Translations under genes and position numbers: made by a program
Part shown: positions 54,427 through 64,000 of the stretch, piece after piece
Layout of the letters: every line of letters starts with the position of its first letter
Position numbering within the stretch: position 1 is the first letter of the stretch
The notes under the pieces: generated by a model
Told to the model about the DNA's origin: nothing
The model's database searches: none
Seen by the model: the letters and a program-made list of their open reading frames with translations, nothing else
DNA from: Bromus sterilis
Lineage: Eukaryota; Streptophyta; Magnoliopsida; Poales; Poaceae
Assembly (NCBI GenBank): GCA_950022295.1
Contig: OX465600.1
Span: forward strand, 314,722,031 to 314,786,030
Length of the DNA stretch: 64,000 nucleotides
Direction of reading: 5' to 3'

Positions 54427-56249
54427 TGTACGGCATCAGAGAGATTCCACTAAAAAAGGCAAGGAGATAAAGTCCTCGTTTGAGTTGTAGACGCTTATAG
54501 TTACCTTGAGGGCGTCGAGGTCGGCTAGTGAAGAGACCCCACCGATGACGGCGGGCATGCAAGAGACGGAGGGTGCGCTGCCTCCCGTGGCATCGGTCGC
54601 CCTATTTGCGCTGCCGCCGGGTGCATTATTGTTATGCCCCGGTTGCTCGATCGTGGCCGGAGGAGTTACCATCACGTCCGGCGTCGCCGCCGCGGTGTTG
54701 GCGGACGGAGTCACCAATACGCCGGGAGTCGGTGCGGGAGCCACCACTACGGCCGGAGTCAGGACTGCAGGCGCCGCGGTGCCCGAGTTGCTGCCGACCA
54801 TGCTGGGGACTGGTATGGGCCCTTGTCCACCACGCGCTTGCCAATTCGCGAGCGACTGCATCATATCTGGAAGGAGAACGTTCATCGTCTTCGCCACTTT
54901 GTCCTGGGCAAGCTGCGGAAGCATGTTCACCTTCTCCTCCAGTCCACGAACATAAGCGACATCTTCTTCGGTCCTTCTCGCCTTGCGCCCCCTCGAACCG
55001 GACTGCTCCGCCGATTTTCCATAATATTCGGACCAATTTAGGTCCGCACCAAAGCCGACCACACGGCCGGCTGACGATGGCTTCGCCGTCACGTCATCAA
55101 CCTTCTTGACCTTGTTCAACGCCCTGTTAAAGGCGTTGTCCCACGGGCCGGACGGCTTAACCGACGACTCCTGCGATGAGGCAATTTTCATTACTGCTTG
55201 CTGCAAAAAGAATGTGAAATGTTAAGAAATTGTGAACTTCACTCGAGAATTCAATCGACAAGGTCGCGTGGTAAACTACTTACCACGGCAGTCGTAAACT
55301 CCTGAATCTTAGGATCGATAATTATTTTCGAGGTTGCTTTGTCCTTATAGCTCCGGGCCCTCACAAAGAATTCGGTCTGCGGATCATCTTTGTATTGCTG
55401 GAAGGGGTTAGGTATGCCCGCAGCGGCGTACTCGGCATCCTCCTTGTCCCATTTAGGCTTGGAACTTTTGTAACCACCGGCTCCGAGACGGTGGTTACCT
55501 ATGACCTGCGACCGCATGGCCTTGCCCTTTGCACTCGCGGCTTTGGCTTGCTCAGACTCACACCTAGCCTTGAAAAGGTTGTAGGTAGCTTCGTCGATCA
55601 ACGGCTCTTTCTCCTTGAGCTCATCCCAGGTTTTGTTCTTTTAAAAAATTGCCCTCTTCACCCGGGTTTTCGAACTAGACAAGGCCTTGCTCATCTTCCT
55701 GAGGGCCCATGTGTTTACTTTGTTCCCTCTGAGTTTGGTGTTATCGTACGGCTCCGGAAACTTGTATCGTCCGTGCAGCTTGTTGATAAGAAGCTGACAA
55801 TAATGAATATTCTCACGACTCCTGAGGTTAATCGTGGTGATCGGCACAGTGTTGCGGAGGATCGCCGCGACTTGACGGCCGTACCCTTCCGAAAAACGTT
55901 CGGGCTCTTTAGGAATCTCGACAGCGGTCACAACAGTAAACTCTTGCCTGATGACGCCGACCTTGGTCGGTTTCCGGTTCCTCTTCTTCGACTGGGTACC
56001 ATTTGTGTTGGAGCCACCGGTCCCATCATCCTCGCCGATGTTCCTCTCGCCGTCTGTCGTACCGGCCTCCTCCTCTAGGTCATCATCCGATGAGTCAGAC
56101 TCCGACTCTATCTCCTCCTCATACTCCTCCTCGCCCGGAGGTACTTCCTCTTCTCTCTGCTCCTCGCCCTCCTCCTGGGAGTATTCCCAAAATTGCTTCC
56201 TTTTTTCTCCCGGCTGAGAAGAAGGACCGGCGTCAGCTCCGGTCGACAT
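52641..56249 (-). pseudogene. J second gene: TNPA-type protein with Ulp1-like C-terminus, four exons, one stop
   Basis: The model has exons 56249-55284, 55200-54505, 54356-53134 and 53040-52641. All three introns have GT-AG ends (donors GTAAGT, GTAACT, GTAAGT) and reading phases match across each junction, giving about 1094 codons. The only lesion seen is TAA at 55643-55641. Exon 1 is acidic at the N-terminus (MSTGADAGPSSQ start) and then carries a conserved plant CACTA domain (RKPTKVGVIR, KNKTWDELK after the stop). Exon 2 is Pro/Ala/Thr-rich. Exons 3-4 resemble the Ulp1/C48 protease fold of plant CACTA proteins (ILRFSEIFNLYHLKRLD, HAVYLDSG, QPAGSVRDAYYA). The usual catalytic Cys (in CGYY) reads Asp-Ala, and the His before VL is absent. 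A DNA-binding or scaffolding role is more likely than proteolysis. Confidence 0.78.
54369..54423. repeat. (TA)n microsatellite
   Basis: About 27 uninterrupted TA units, located in the second intron of the J second gene, next to its acceptor (TTTCGCAG). Confidence 0.97.
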
Positions 56250-57296
56250 GTTTGCACTAGTACAATATTAAGAAATGCAACTACTTAATTAATTAGCACA
56301 GTAAATAAATGCAAATACTCTCATGTTAAGAAAAATAGCAAAGGTTTTGCACGAATTCACGGAAAAATTCGGCATGACCTTTGCTCTTTTTCTTAACATG
56401 AGAGTGCCGCATTCTCAACCAAAACGGAGAAAGGGGATAATAATTTGTACCTGCACAAAACAAATGCCTACATGTAGGAACAACAATGCACAGAAATAGA
56501 TATTCAAACAGTAGATATTCAAGAAACATATATATAGGTAAATTTCATATGGTAAACAATGCATTGCAAATTCTGTATACTTGCAAATGGATAAAAAATG
56601 AGCTTGACTAAAACAGGGGACAAACACGATGAGATAAACATAACCTCCCTCCCTGCTATGCTGCTATGCCATGCCACATGCTCCTCACACAATATATAGG
56701 AGGCTAATACTAAAGTGCAGAAATTTTGAGTGTTTTAATTGTAACATGATGTTCAATGCTGCTCCATTGTCCTAGCTCTGGCAAGACTCATAACACTTTC
56801 AAAATTATTTGTCCAACAATTTAATATGTAGGATATTGCTCTTGCATGTCTCTTGCAGTTAATGTCTTATTAACAACATCATTCACACCCACATGATTTT
56901 ATTTCAAGAGGGATGGAGTAACATCTATGCTATGACTAGTGCTAGCATTTCAAAAGGTGCAAGTGTGTTGTGCATTTAGCAGATCAATTGCTCTATATGC
57001 ATCCAGAAAGTGCTTAGTTTGGGCCCCAAAAAATGGCTTGTTTTATATGCATCCAGAAATGGCTTGTTCTATATGCATCAAATCAAATAAAAATGACTAT
57101 AATTGAGCAGCAGCAGCACGACCTAATTCAGCAGCCGAAATTTTCAACAGCTCTCCCTCTATCTATCTTAAAACAGTGACCCTAAGAAATTTTTCAAATC
57201 AAAATTTGTACAAATCAAATCAAATCAAAATTTGTATTTTTATTTATACTAGCAATTGTACATGGCACATAACCAATTTCACTTAAAAAAATCAAC
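56250..57296 (-). other. J upstream region of the second gene
   Basis: AT-rich, no supportable exon. It probably holds the 5' leader or a first intron of the second gene. Confidence 0.45.
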
Positions 57297-57386
57297 AGCA
57301 ATAATCCTAGCAATAATCAAAATCAACAACAATAATCCTAGCAATAATCCTAACAATAATCCTAGCAATAATCCTAACAATAATCC
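57297..57386. repeat. CAATAATCCTA minisatellite in J
   Basis: About seven imperfect copies of CAATAATCCTAG/CAATAATCCTAA end at CCCCCC. It borders a GC-rich island. Confidence 0.88.
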
Positions 57387-57399
57387 CCCCACAGGATTT

Positions 57400-57765
57400 A
57401 TGAGCAGCAGGAGGAGTGGGGGTTGGGGGCGGCGCCATGGCCACCACGGCCGTCGTCGGAAGCCAGCAAGGGGAGGGAGGGGGTACCTGGCGGTGGAGGG
57501 GCGTCGCCTAGGTCGCCGTGGAGGGGTCGGGGCGGCTCCGGTGAACGGCGGGGCCGGGGGCGGGGGCGTCTGCGATGGAGGCAGTCGGCGAGGAGAGGGG
57601 GGACTCCGGTGGCGCGAGGCGGTGGCGCGAGGGGGCTTCGGTGGCGCGAGGGGCTCCGGTGCGGCGGCGCTAGGGCTCCGATGCGGCGAGGAATGGGGAA
57701 TGGGACGAGCGAATGGGGAATGGGCACGGGAAAGGGGAGGGGCCCGATGGAGGTTAAGGCTTAGG
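57400..57765 (-). other. GC-rich island within J
   Basis: Strongly GC- and CpG-rich, in contrast to AT-rich flanks, and placed upstream of the second gene. Long open frames on both strands come from base composition (Pro/Arg-rich) and carry no domain. It may be the promoter of the second gene. A captured host exon is the alternative. Confidence 0.4.
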
Positions 57766-57930
57766 GGTGGCGCATTTCGCCAGAATGCGCCACCAACAGG
57801 TTTCTTATGGGTGGCGCATCGCGGGAAAATGCGCCACGCATAAGAAACCTGTTGGTGGCGCATTCTGGCAAAATGCGCCACCCCTAAGAGAACTTAGTGG
57901 CGCATTTCAACAATATGCGCCACCCCTAAG
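57766..57930. repeat. J internal cluster of subterminal-type hairpins
   Basis: Four GGTGGCGCATT/AATGCGCCACC hairpins, the same as those at the element ends, lie mid-element between the two genes, directly upstream of the GC island. Confidence 0.85.
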
Positions 57931-58011
57931 CCTTTTTTATTTTTTAATTAAAGTTTAAAAAATTATTTATTTTTTAATTAAAGTGAAACCATTTAAAATA
58001 TTAATTATGGA

Positions 58012-58100
58012 GTACATTTTTTTGTAAAAGTGGTCAAACTTTATTAAGATTGACTTTGACCAAATCTTATATGCGGAATAAAAAGAAACGGAGGGAGCAC
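58012..58100. mobile_element. Possible Stowaway-type MITE remnant
   Basis: The stretch contains GGTCAAACTTTATTAAGATTGACTTTGACC and ends AAACGGAGGGAG, the usual CTCCCTCCGT terminus of Triticeae Stowaway MITEs. The other end (GGAGTAC at 58013) is only partly matching. Confidence 0.5.
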
Positions 58101-58390
58101 TTGATCTAACCGACCTTTTGAGAATGGTGCTTCGATTGTGTATCGTCGATGTTCATACACTTCAAACTATGATCCAAACATAATAATGTGATCATATCGA
58201 TCCACATACCATGCCTTAACCGTGTCGTCGCCGAACCAAGATCCACAAACACAAGGTGTAGCGGCATTTGGAAACATAAGATTGTGATCATCAATTACAA
58301 AGTGCATATTAAATCCATGGATACACAAAGTGATCATGAATTACAAAATATTTTCTTAAATTTGGAGCTAGCTATCTAGCTGCTATCTAG

Positions 58391-61300
58391 CTATCGTTTC
58401 CTCACGATCTTCTTCTTGCCCTTCTTTGTCGTGGTTGAATAATTTAGGCCCGGGACGTCTTCACTTTTCCTCTTGAACGGGAGGAGACCTTTCTTCGGTA
58501 GGGTTGGGGTGTATGTATCCTGAGCGGCGTAGTCATCCTCCATCTTCGGGTCTCCGTACTTGTCAAAGTCTTGCTCGTTGGCGACTCCATCCATTCCGAT
58601 GATGTTTCTTTTGCCTCTCCTCACTATAACGCGGCTAGGCTTTGATGGGTCGGTAATGAAGAAGCATTGGTCCACTTGGCTAGCCAGTACCCATGGCTCA
58701 TTTTTCGCGGTGACGTTTGCGCCCGCAGACTTGGATTTGGCTTCGGGTATAACCATGGTGGTGAAGTACCGGTCTTCTTTTACGACGCTCTTGGCCCATC
58801 TCACACGGAACATCGGCACCTTCTCTCCACAGTAGTCGAGCTCCCATATGTCCTCGATCCTTCCATAGAATCTTTCCTTGACGTCATCGGTGTAGAATAT
58901 CCCCGTTACCCCTGAGTTCTGGTAATCACAGTTATTGTCCTTTTCCTCCGTGTAAAATGTGTAGACGTTAATATCATACGCTTGATAGGTCATCAGGTTG
59001 CGTGCGGCACCCTGTGACAAGGTGAATATCATCTTTTCGTCCTCGGAAGCGTTCCTTCGCGGGGGATTAGCACGAAGCTCATCCCTGAACCAAGTCATGA
59101 AACCGGAGTTGTGCTCTTTGATTAGCCGTGGATCTCGGTCCGTTATTTGCAGGCCCTGGTCACTGTACTTCTTCCTGATTAAATCCTTGTGCTTTACTAT
59201 CCAAGGATCGGCCAGCTGGATGTGTTGTAGCGTAACTAGGCTTGCTCTTTCAAAGTCGATGTCTCGACCGTCAAAGTTGACATGCATTGCGCGGCTTCCC
59301 TCGTGGTGACCACACCCATCGGTCCTGCCAAAGTGCTTGTTGACGGCCAGTCAACAGGGTTCTCGGTGTTGAGATAATTCGTGCAAAAAGAGATGCACTC
59401 TTCGGTTAGAAAGCCCTTCGCTATGCTTGCATCTGGACGGGACCTGTTACGAACATATTTTTTGATGTGTCCATTCATCCTTTCGAACGGCATCATGCTG
59501 CGCAGAAACGCAGGCCCGAGTTGGACGATATCCTCCACGACGTGGATCAGAAGATGCACCATAATGTCGAAGAACGCGGGCGGGAAATAGATCTCAAGCT
59601 CGCATAGTATGAGCACGATCTCCTCCTGTAGCCTTTTGAGTTGCGTAGCGCAAATCGACTTCCAGGAGATGACGTCAAAAAAGTTGCAAAGGCCAAACAA
59701 CGTTTTACGGACGTGCTCGTCCATTATCCTTCGCATCGCAACCGGGAGAATCTGCGTCATCAGCACGGCACAGTCGTGAGATTTCATCCCGCTGAAACGC
59801 TGCTTCGCCTCGTCTAGGTATCTGCTTATCTTCCCCGCGTAGCCGTTCGGAAATTTTACTCCTATGAGGCAGTGGATAAACCGCTTGATCTCCTCCTTGC
59901 ACAGAGTGAAGCATGCCAGGGGGCAGTGATCAATACCGGTCTTCTTCTTGGTCGTCCTTTTTCGTTTGCGAGAGTTTTGCGTTACCGTATCCTCTTCCTC
60001 CTCCGGCTCATCATCGTCGTCACTAGGGGGGTGAAGTTCCCTCCTGACGCCCATAAATTTCAAGTCATTCCTTGCTTTTGGCCATCCTTGGTCTTCTCCG
60101 GCATGTTGAGCAGCGTGCCAAACAAGCTCTCGCACACGTTCTTTGTGATATGCATTAGATCAAGGCTATGAGGACTGCGGAGTAGACTCCAGTATTCCAA
60201 ATCCCAGAAAATAGACCTCGCTTTCCATACCCTCATCAACGGCTGAGTCTTCTTTTTTTTCTTTCCCGGCGCGGGGCACTCTTTCCAAGTTTTCAGCAAG
60301 TTGTCGATTTCTTTGCCGCTCCTTCGAGCTGGGGGTGCTCGGAGCTCCTCGCTTCCATCGAACAGATGTCCATGTTTTCTCCACGCGTGTTTTTGGGAAG
60401 CCACCTCCGAGACCCCTGGAACACGGTTTTTGAAGATCCGGGATCTTTTGGTAGCTGGCGGTACGTTGTATTGTCCATGCACCTAACGCATGCACAAAAT
60501 CCTTGGACCACCTGCCCTGAGAAATATCCGTATCCGAGATAGTCGTGCACCGTCGTGATCACCGCGACTTTCATTGGGAAATATTCTTTTGCCGCGGCGT
60601 CCCACGTATTGACTCCATCTTTCCATAACGTTTCTAGCTCCTCTTTGAACAGCTGCAGATATAGATTGAGGTCCGTACCTGGTTGTTTCGGCCCTTGAAC
60701 TAGCATACACATTGTTATGTACTTTTTCTTCATGCACTTCCAGGGGGGGAAGGTTGTATATGCATACAAACACGGGCCAGGTACTGTGTGTGCTGCTCTG
60801 GCCGCCAAACGGATTGACTCCATCGGCGCTCACACCAATCCTGAGGTTCCTTGGTTCTTTCCCAAAATCTGGGTATTCGAGGTCCAGCGCAGTCCATTGG
60901 CTACCATCTGAAGGGTGCCTTAGCATGTCCTCCTTTTCCGGATCCGGGTTCGGGTCATCCTCTTTTAGCTTCTTTCAATCCGCGTGCCAGGTCTTTGCTT
61001 CCTCGGGATCTACGAAATACCTCTGCAGACGAGGAGTGATCGGAAAGTACCATACCACTTTTCTAGGAACTTTCTTCCCTCTCTTGTATCGACTAACACC
61101 GCACACCGAACATGTGGTTTTATCTTCGTCCTCACCCCGATAGATCATGCAATCATTTATGCAGACGTGGTATTTAACGTGCGGAAGATCGAGAGGGCAA
61201 AGGACTTTCTTGGCCTCAGCGATACTAGTTGGGCACGTGTTTCCCTTCGGAAGACGATCGTGCCAGAATGCCATGTTATCATCGAAGCTTTCGTCGGTCC

Positions 61301-61889
61301 ATTTGTGTTTTGCCTTCATCTTCATAGCCCCAAGTGTTACATTCAAGCGGGTATCCCCGTCGTTGCATCCTTCGTACAACTTCGTAATCGCGTCTTTCTC
61401 GAGTTGCGCCATCTTGGCTTTCTCTCTAGCTGCACCTCTTGCGTTCAACGCCTCTTTGACAAGCAGCTCTTGAACATGAGGGTCCCGCACCCAGCTTGAA
61501 TCCTCATCATGTCCGACATCTTGATCTTCATGTCCGGCATCTTGATCTACATGATCCGCTTCGGCATCTTCTTCATGATCATGTACGGGATGCTCTTCGT
61601 CATCTCGCCCGCCGCTGTTTTCTGGTTGCCCTTCCTCATTTGCTGGCGCCCCACCATTGAGGTCCTCCTCCTCACCAGCTTCATCACTTATCCATCGTGT
61701 GTAGCCATCCATCAAACCATTACGCTTCAGGTGTCTTTGCAATATTCCGGAATTAGGCTCGGTCACGCACTGCAGTTTGCATCTCCGACACGGACATCTT
61801 ATATCCGACCTATTATTCCTTAGCATGTCGTTTGTCGCACATTGCATCCACCTAGCCACGGTGATATTGCTCAGCATCTCGCGGACCAT
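58391..61889 (-). pseudogene. J TNPD-type transposase, multiply disrupted
   Basis: It starts at ATG 61889 (AACCATGG context). The N-terminal transposase-associated domain (ARWMQCATNDMLRN, RCPCRRCKLQC) is followed by an acidic linker and the tnp2 transposase core (GVSRYKRGKKVPRKVVWYFP, LRIGVSADGVNPFG, CVRCMDNTTYRQL, LDLMHITKNVCESLFGTLLN). A DUF4218-like region follows (59900-59350; FPPAFFDIMVHLL, MPFERMNGHIKKYVRN), then a DUF4216-like C-terminus (59290-58391; FYGRIEDIWELDY, MFRVRWAKS). Disruptions are TGA at 60977-60975 and frameshifts at about 60745 (a run of seven G), 60390, 60080 and 59295. The domain order is complete, so the element was once autonomous. Domain names are assigned from remembered family patterns. 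Confidence 0.9.
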
Positions 61890-62400
61890 GGTTGATCACC
61901 TGCGTGCACGGAGAGAGCAACACAATTATATATCACAGTCGTCGCCGGAAAAATTCGGCATGACCTTCCCTAATAATGCATGGGAGCATGCGGAGAGTGC
62001 GCCAGAAATTTGCCGAAACGGAAATGAATCGACATTTCGGCAAAACATTTGCCACTCAAGATACACATATACATCAAACCACCATAAGCTTCACATATAC
62101 ATCAAACCACCACAAGCTTCACATATACATCAAACCCAAGCTTCACATATACAACAAACCCCAAGCTAATAAAGGCAAGTATATGGGTCATAAATGGAAC
62201 AAAAAAGTTTGGGAGGAGGTCCACTTACTTCAATATGAAACAAAATAGATGTAATGCCAAGTATCGATGGATACATGGAAGAAATGAGGTGGGGAGGAGG
62301 AGAAAACCGAATAGATCTAGGATGAGAAGAGTGGATCTAGTTTGAGAATTGTGTGGAGTAAATGAAATGTGGTAGGTGGGGTGGAGTAGATAAGGGCAAC
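61890..62400 (-). other. J region upstream of transposase
   Basis: No gene. It contains a pyrimidine-rich run ending GCACGCAG just before the transposase ATG, so a 5' intron is possible. It also holds the tandem repeat listed separately. Confidence 0.45.
62060..62166. repeat. Tandem repeat of CTTCACATATACATCAAACC in J
   Basis: Four imperfect copies of a unit of about 25-29 bp lie upstream of the transposase gene. Confidence 0.85.
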
Positions 62401-62414
62401 TCTAGGCATTTAGT

Positions 62415-62780
62415 GGCGCATATAGCAAGTGAGTGGTGGCGCATTGGTGAAATGCGCCACCCCTAAGCTCTTATGGGTGGCGCATTAGAGAAATGCGCCA
62501 CCCCCAAGGACCTTATGGGTGGCGCATTTACAGAATGCGCCACCCCTAAGCTCTTAGGGGTGGCGCATTCTGTATATGCGCCACCCAGAAGGTTCTTAGG
62601 GGTGGCGCATATTGCTAGATGCGCCACGTATAAGATCATCTAGGCTGGCCCATTCTTAGGGGTGGCGCACTGGAAAATAATGCGCCACCCATAAGACCTT
62701 ATGAGTGGCGCATTATTTTCCAGTGCGCCACTCCTAACAAATGGTGGTGCATGGCTTTCTATATGCGCCACTAATAAGCT
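62415..62780. repeat. J right subterminal hairpin array
   Basis: About eight hairpins GGTGGCGCAT...ATGCGCCACC alternate with CCCCTAAGCTCTTAGGGG-type palindromes, so almost the whole stretch can fold. These are presumed binding sites of the J second-gene product. Confidence 0.9.
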
Positions 62781-63587
62781 TTCCATGTATAGCTATTTTC
62801 CTAGTAGTGTAAATATAAAAGAGGAGAATCAAATATATTACTCAAACACAACCTGAACATAATCTCATAATCCATCAGATCCCAGCAAACTCAGCATAGC
62901 AACAGCAGAAAGATTACATAAGTGCCTCGATCATGTAGGGCATCTCACGAGGTCTAATCCATGAAGAACAAAGAGGGGAGGAGAACATCACATAGCTACT
63001 GATCATAGACCCATGGTCCAAGGTGGAATACTCACGGTTCATCCGGGAAGCATCCATGGTGATGGAGAAGCTCCCGGAGGTGGTTCCTCCCTCCGGCAGG
63101 GTGCCGGGAAGAGGTCTTCTAGTGCTCCCGATCTTGGAAGCGCGGCGACGGCGGAATAGAGGAGAGATCGCGAAAAAGGGTTCCCGTCTCGGGGTTTCTG
63201 CGTCACGTGGAATAAATAGGCGAAGGGGGGGAGCCAGGGGGGCACCAGGGGTCCAGGCGGCCCCCTGGCGCGACCCCACCCTAGGGCGCGCCGGGAGGGT
63301 GCCTGGGGCCCTGGTGGGTCCCCTCTGCCCCCTCCCCCTCGGTGATTCCCGAAGCTTCCTGTACGCTGATTTTTATTGGATTTTCACGAATTTTTGAGCA
63401 ATTTTTATATGGGGGAAACCTGAAATAGAAAAACAACAGAAAACAGGAACTGACACTGGCGTGCACTGAGTTAATAGGTTAGTCCAAATATGATCAAAAG
63501 TGTATGGAAGTTCATCAATATCATAGCAATATCACACAAAAGAGGCATGGAGCAAGAAGAAATTATAGATACGTTTTGGACGTATCA

Positions 63588-63824
63588 CCCCCCCCCCACC
63601 CTTTCAAAAAAAACCTATCCAGTCCCGGTTGGTGGCACCAACCGGGACAAAAGGCCCTCCGCCTGGGCAAGCCACAACGGCCACGTGGAGGCCCATCTGC
63701 CCCTGTTCATGTCCCAACCGGTACTAAAGGTTTTGGGCATTAGTAACGACCCTTTAGTCCTGGTTCCGGAACCAGGACAAATGGGCCTCCGGAACCGGGA
63801 CAAATGGGCCTCTTTCTACCAGTG
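63588..63824. mobile_element. Element L: CACTA-type transposon end
   Basis: The right end is TTTCTACCAGTG at 63813-63824 (complement CACTGGTAGAAA), a CACTA-superfamily terminus. It is preceded by subterminal inverted repeats (TCCCGGTTGGTGGCACCAACCGGGA at about 63622-63646, and CCTGGTTCCGGAACCAGG). The left part is cut by K at 63587. Confidence 0.75.
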
Positions 63825-64000
63825 TTTGCGGAGGTTCAAAATCTTGCACGTTCGCTTTTGGCTCGTCTTCGTCGGCTCTTCTGGACTGTTTTTGCTACCG
63901 CTTGCTAGGTTCCCTGGAATATTCGTAATAAGATGAACATTGAGCACCGTTTCCCTAAATATCACGCGGTCTTCATTTTTAAGCTTATCGGGTTTTTTAC
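63825..64000. other. Unassigned flank beyond L
   Basis: 176 bp with no recognised repeat or gene. It could be the original target DNA or another element cut by the window end. Confidence 0.4.

Larger units (their letters stand above)
51721..62809 (-). mobile_element. Element J: 11.1 kb CACTA (En/Spm) DNA transposon
   Basis: The ends are CACTACTAGG at 51721 and its complement CCTAGTAGTG ending at 62809, with 3-bp TSD TAA (51718-51720 and 62810-62812), typical of the CACTA superfamily. Hairpin-forming subterminal repeats based on GGTGGCGCATT...AATGCGCCACC occur at both ends. Two minus-strand genes are present: TNPD-type transposase (61889-58391) and a four-exon second gene (56249-52641). The coding damage described below suggests it is no longer autonomous. 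Confidence 0.95.
51619..63587 (-). mobile_element. Element K: Athila-type LTR (A/C type) interrupted by G and J
   Basis: The pieces 51619-51720 and 62813-63587 match the C LTR at about 14670-14770 and 14775-15603 on the same strand (e.g. GTTACTACCTACTACTTGGCC, and CATAATCCATCAGATCC). They are joined when J (TSD TAA) is removed. The right edge, GACGTATCA at 63587, is the canonical LTR end. The rest of this LTR lies left of G, outside the window. A TATA-like CTATTTATTCC is at about 63210-63221 (minus). What follows 63587 is CACTA-type sequence, so K inserted into L. Confidence 0.85.

Noticed and set aside
57279..57881. 200-codon Pro-rich ORF in J, minus strand
   Set aside because: It spans a minisatellite, a GC island and subterminal repeats; no domain or homology pattern.

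Overview
The window is intergenic DNA of a large grass genome, most likely Triticeae (wheat, Aegilops or barley type). The evidence is a BARE/Angela-like Copia LTR, several Athila-lineage Gypsy elements primed by tRNA-Asp, a Tat-lineage Gypsy element and a large CACTA transposon. No intact host gene, tRNA or rRNA is visible. Essentially every base up to about 63.8 kb belongs to a transposable element.

Layout. The elements are stacked inside one another, and most boundaries are fixed by TG...CA ends plus a matching target-site duplication (TSD). The outermost visible layer is a CACTA-type end (L, about 63588-63824). An Athila-type LTR (K, minus; 51619-51720 and 62810-63587) sits in L. K was hit by a Tat-lineage Gypsy element (G, plus; pieces 21474-22049, 36267-39568, 41702-42858, 49497-51618) and by an 11.1 kb CACTA transposon (J, 51721-62809, TSD TAA). 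G was hit by Athila element B (plus; pieces 1-4005, 12086-13901, 21418-21473), Athila element D (minus; 22050-36261, TSD ACTAC), a Copia solo LTR H (39569-41696, TSD TCGGG) and a non-autonomous Athila-like element I (minus; 42859-49491, TSD GACCC). B contains A (plus; 4006-12080, TSD GTAGA) and C (minus; 13902-21412, TSD GGGAT). D contains a 4.2 kb solo LTR E (25463-29710, TSD CTACA). Nesting is five levels deep (L > K > G > B > A).

Coding content. B and D carry Athila polyproteins broken by stops, followed by a small coiled-coil ORF behind an LTR-like GC box and TATA box. A keeps gag and protease but no reverse transcriptase. C and I replace gag with an unrecognised ORF family with a hydrophobic C-terminus. 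G carries RT, a Gypsy RNase H plus a second archaeal-type RNase H, and integrase. G also carries an antisense ORF with a B3-type DNA-binding domain and its own minus-strand TATA box, now split by I. J encodes a heavily damaged TNPD-type transposase and a four-exon second gene of about 1094 codons that carries only one stop and has a Ulp1-like C-terminus lacking catalytic residues.

The strongest leads are the antisense B3 ORF in G, the perfectly phased heat-shock-element array in LTR H, the unknown ORF family that stands in for gag in C and I, and the internal LTR-like promoter in B and D. Family names are given at lineage level only, because no database search was possible.
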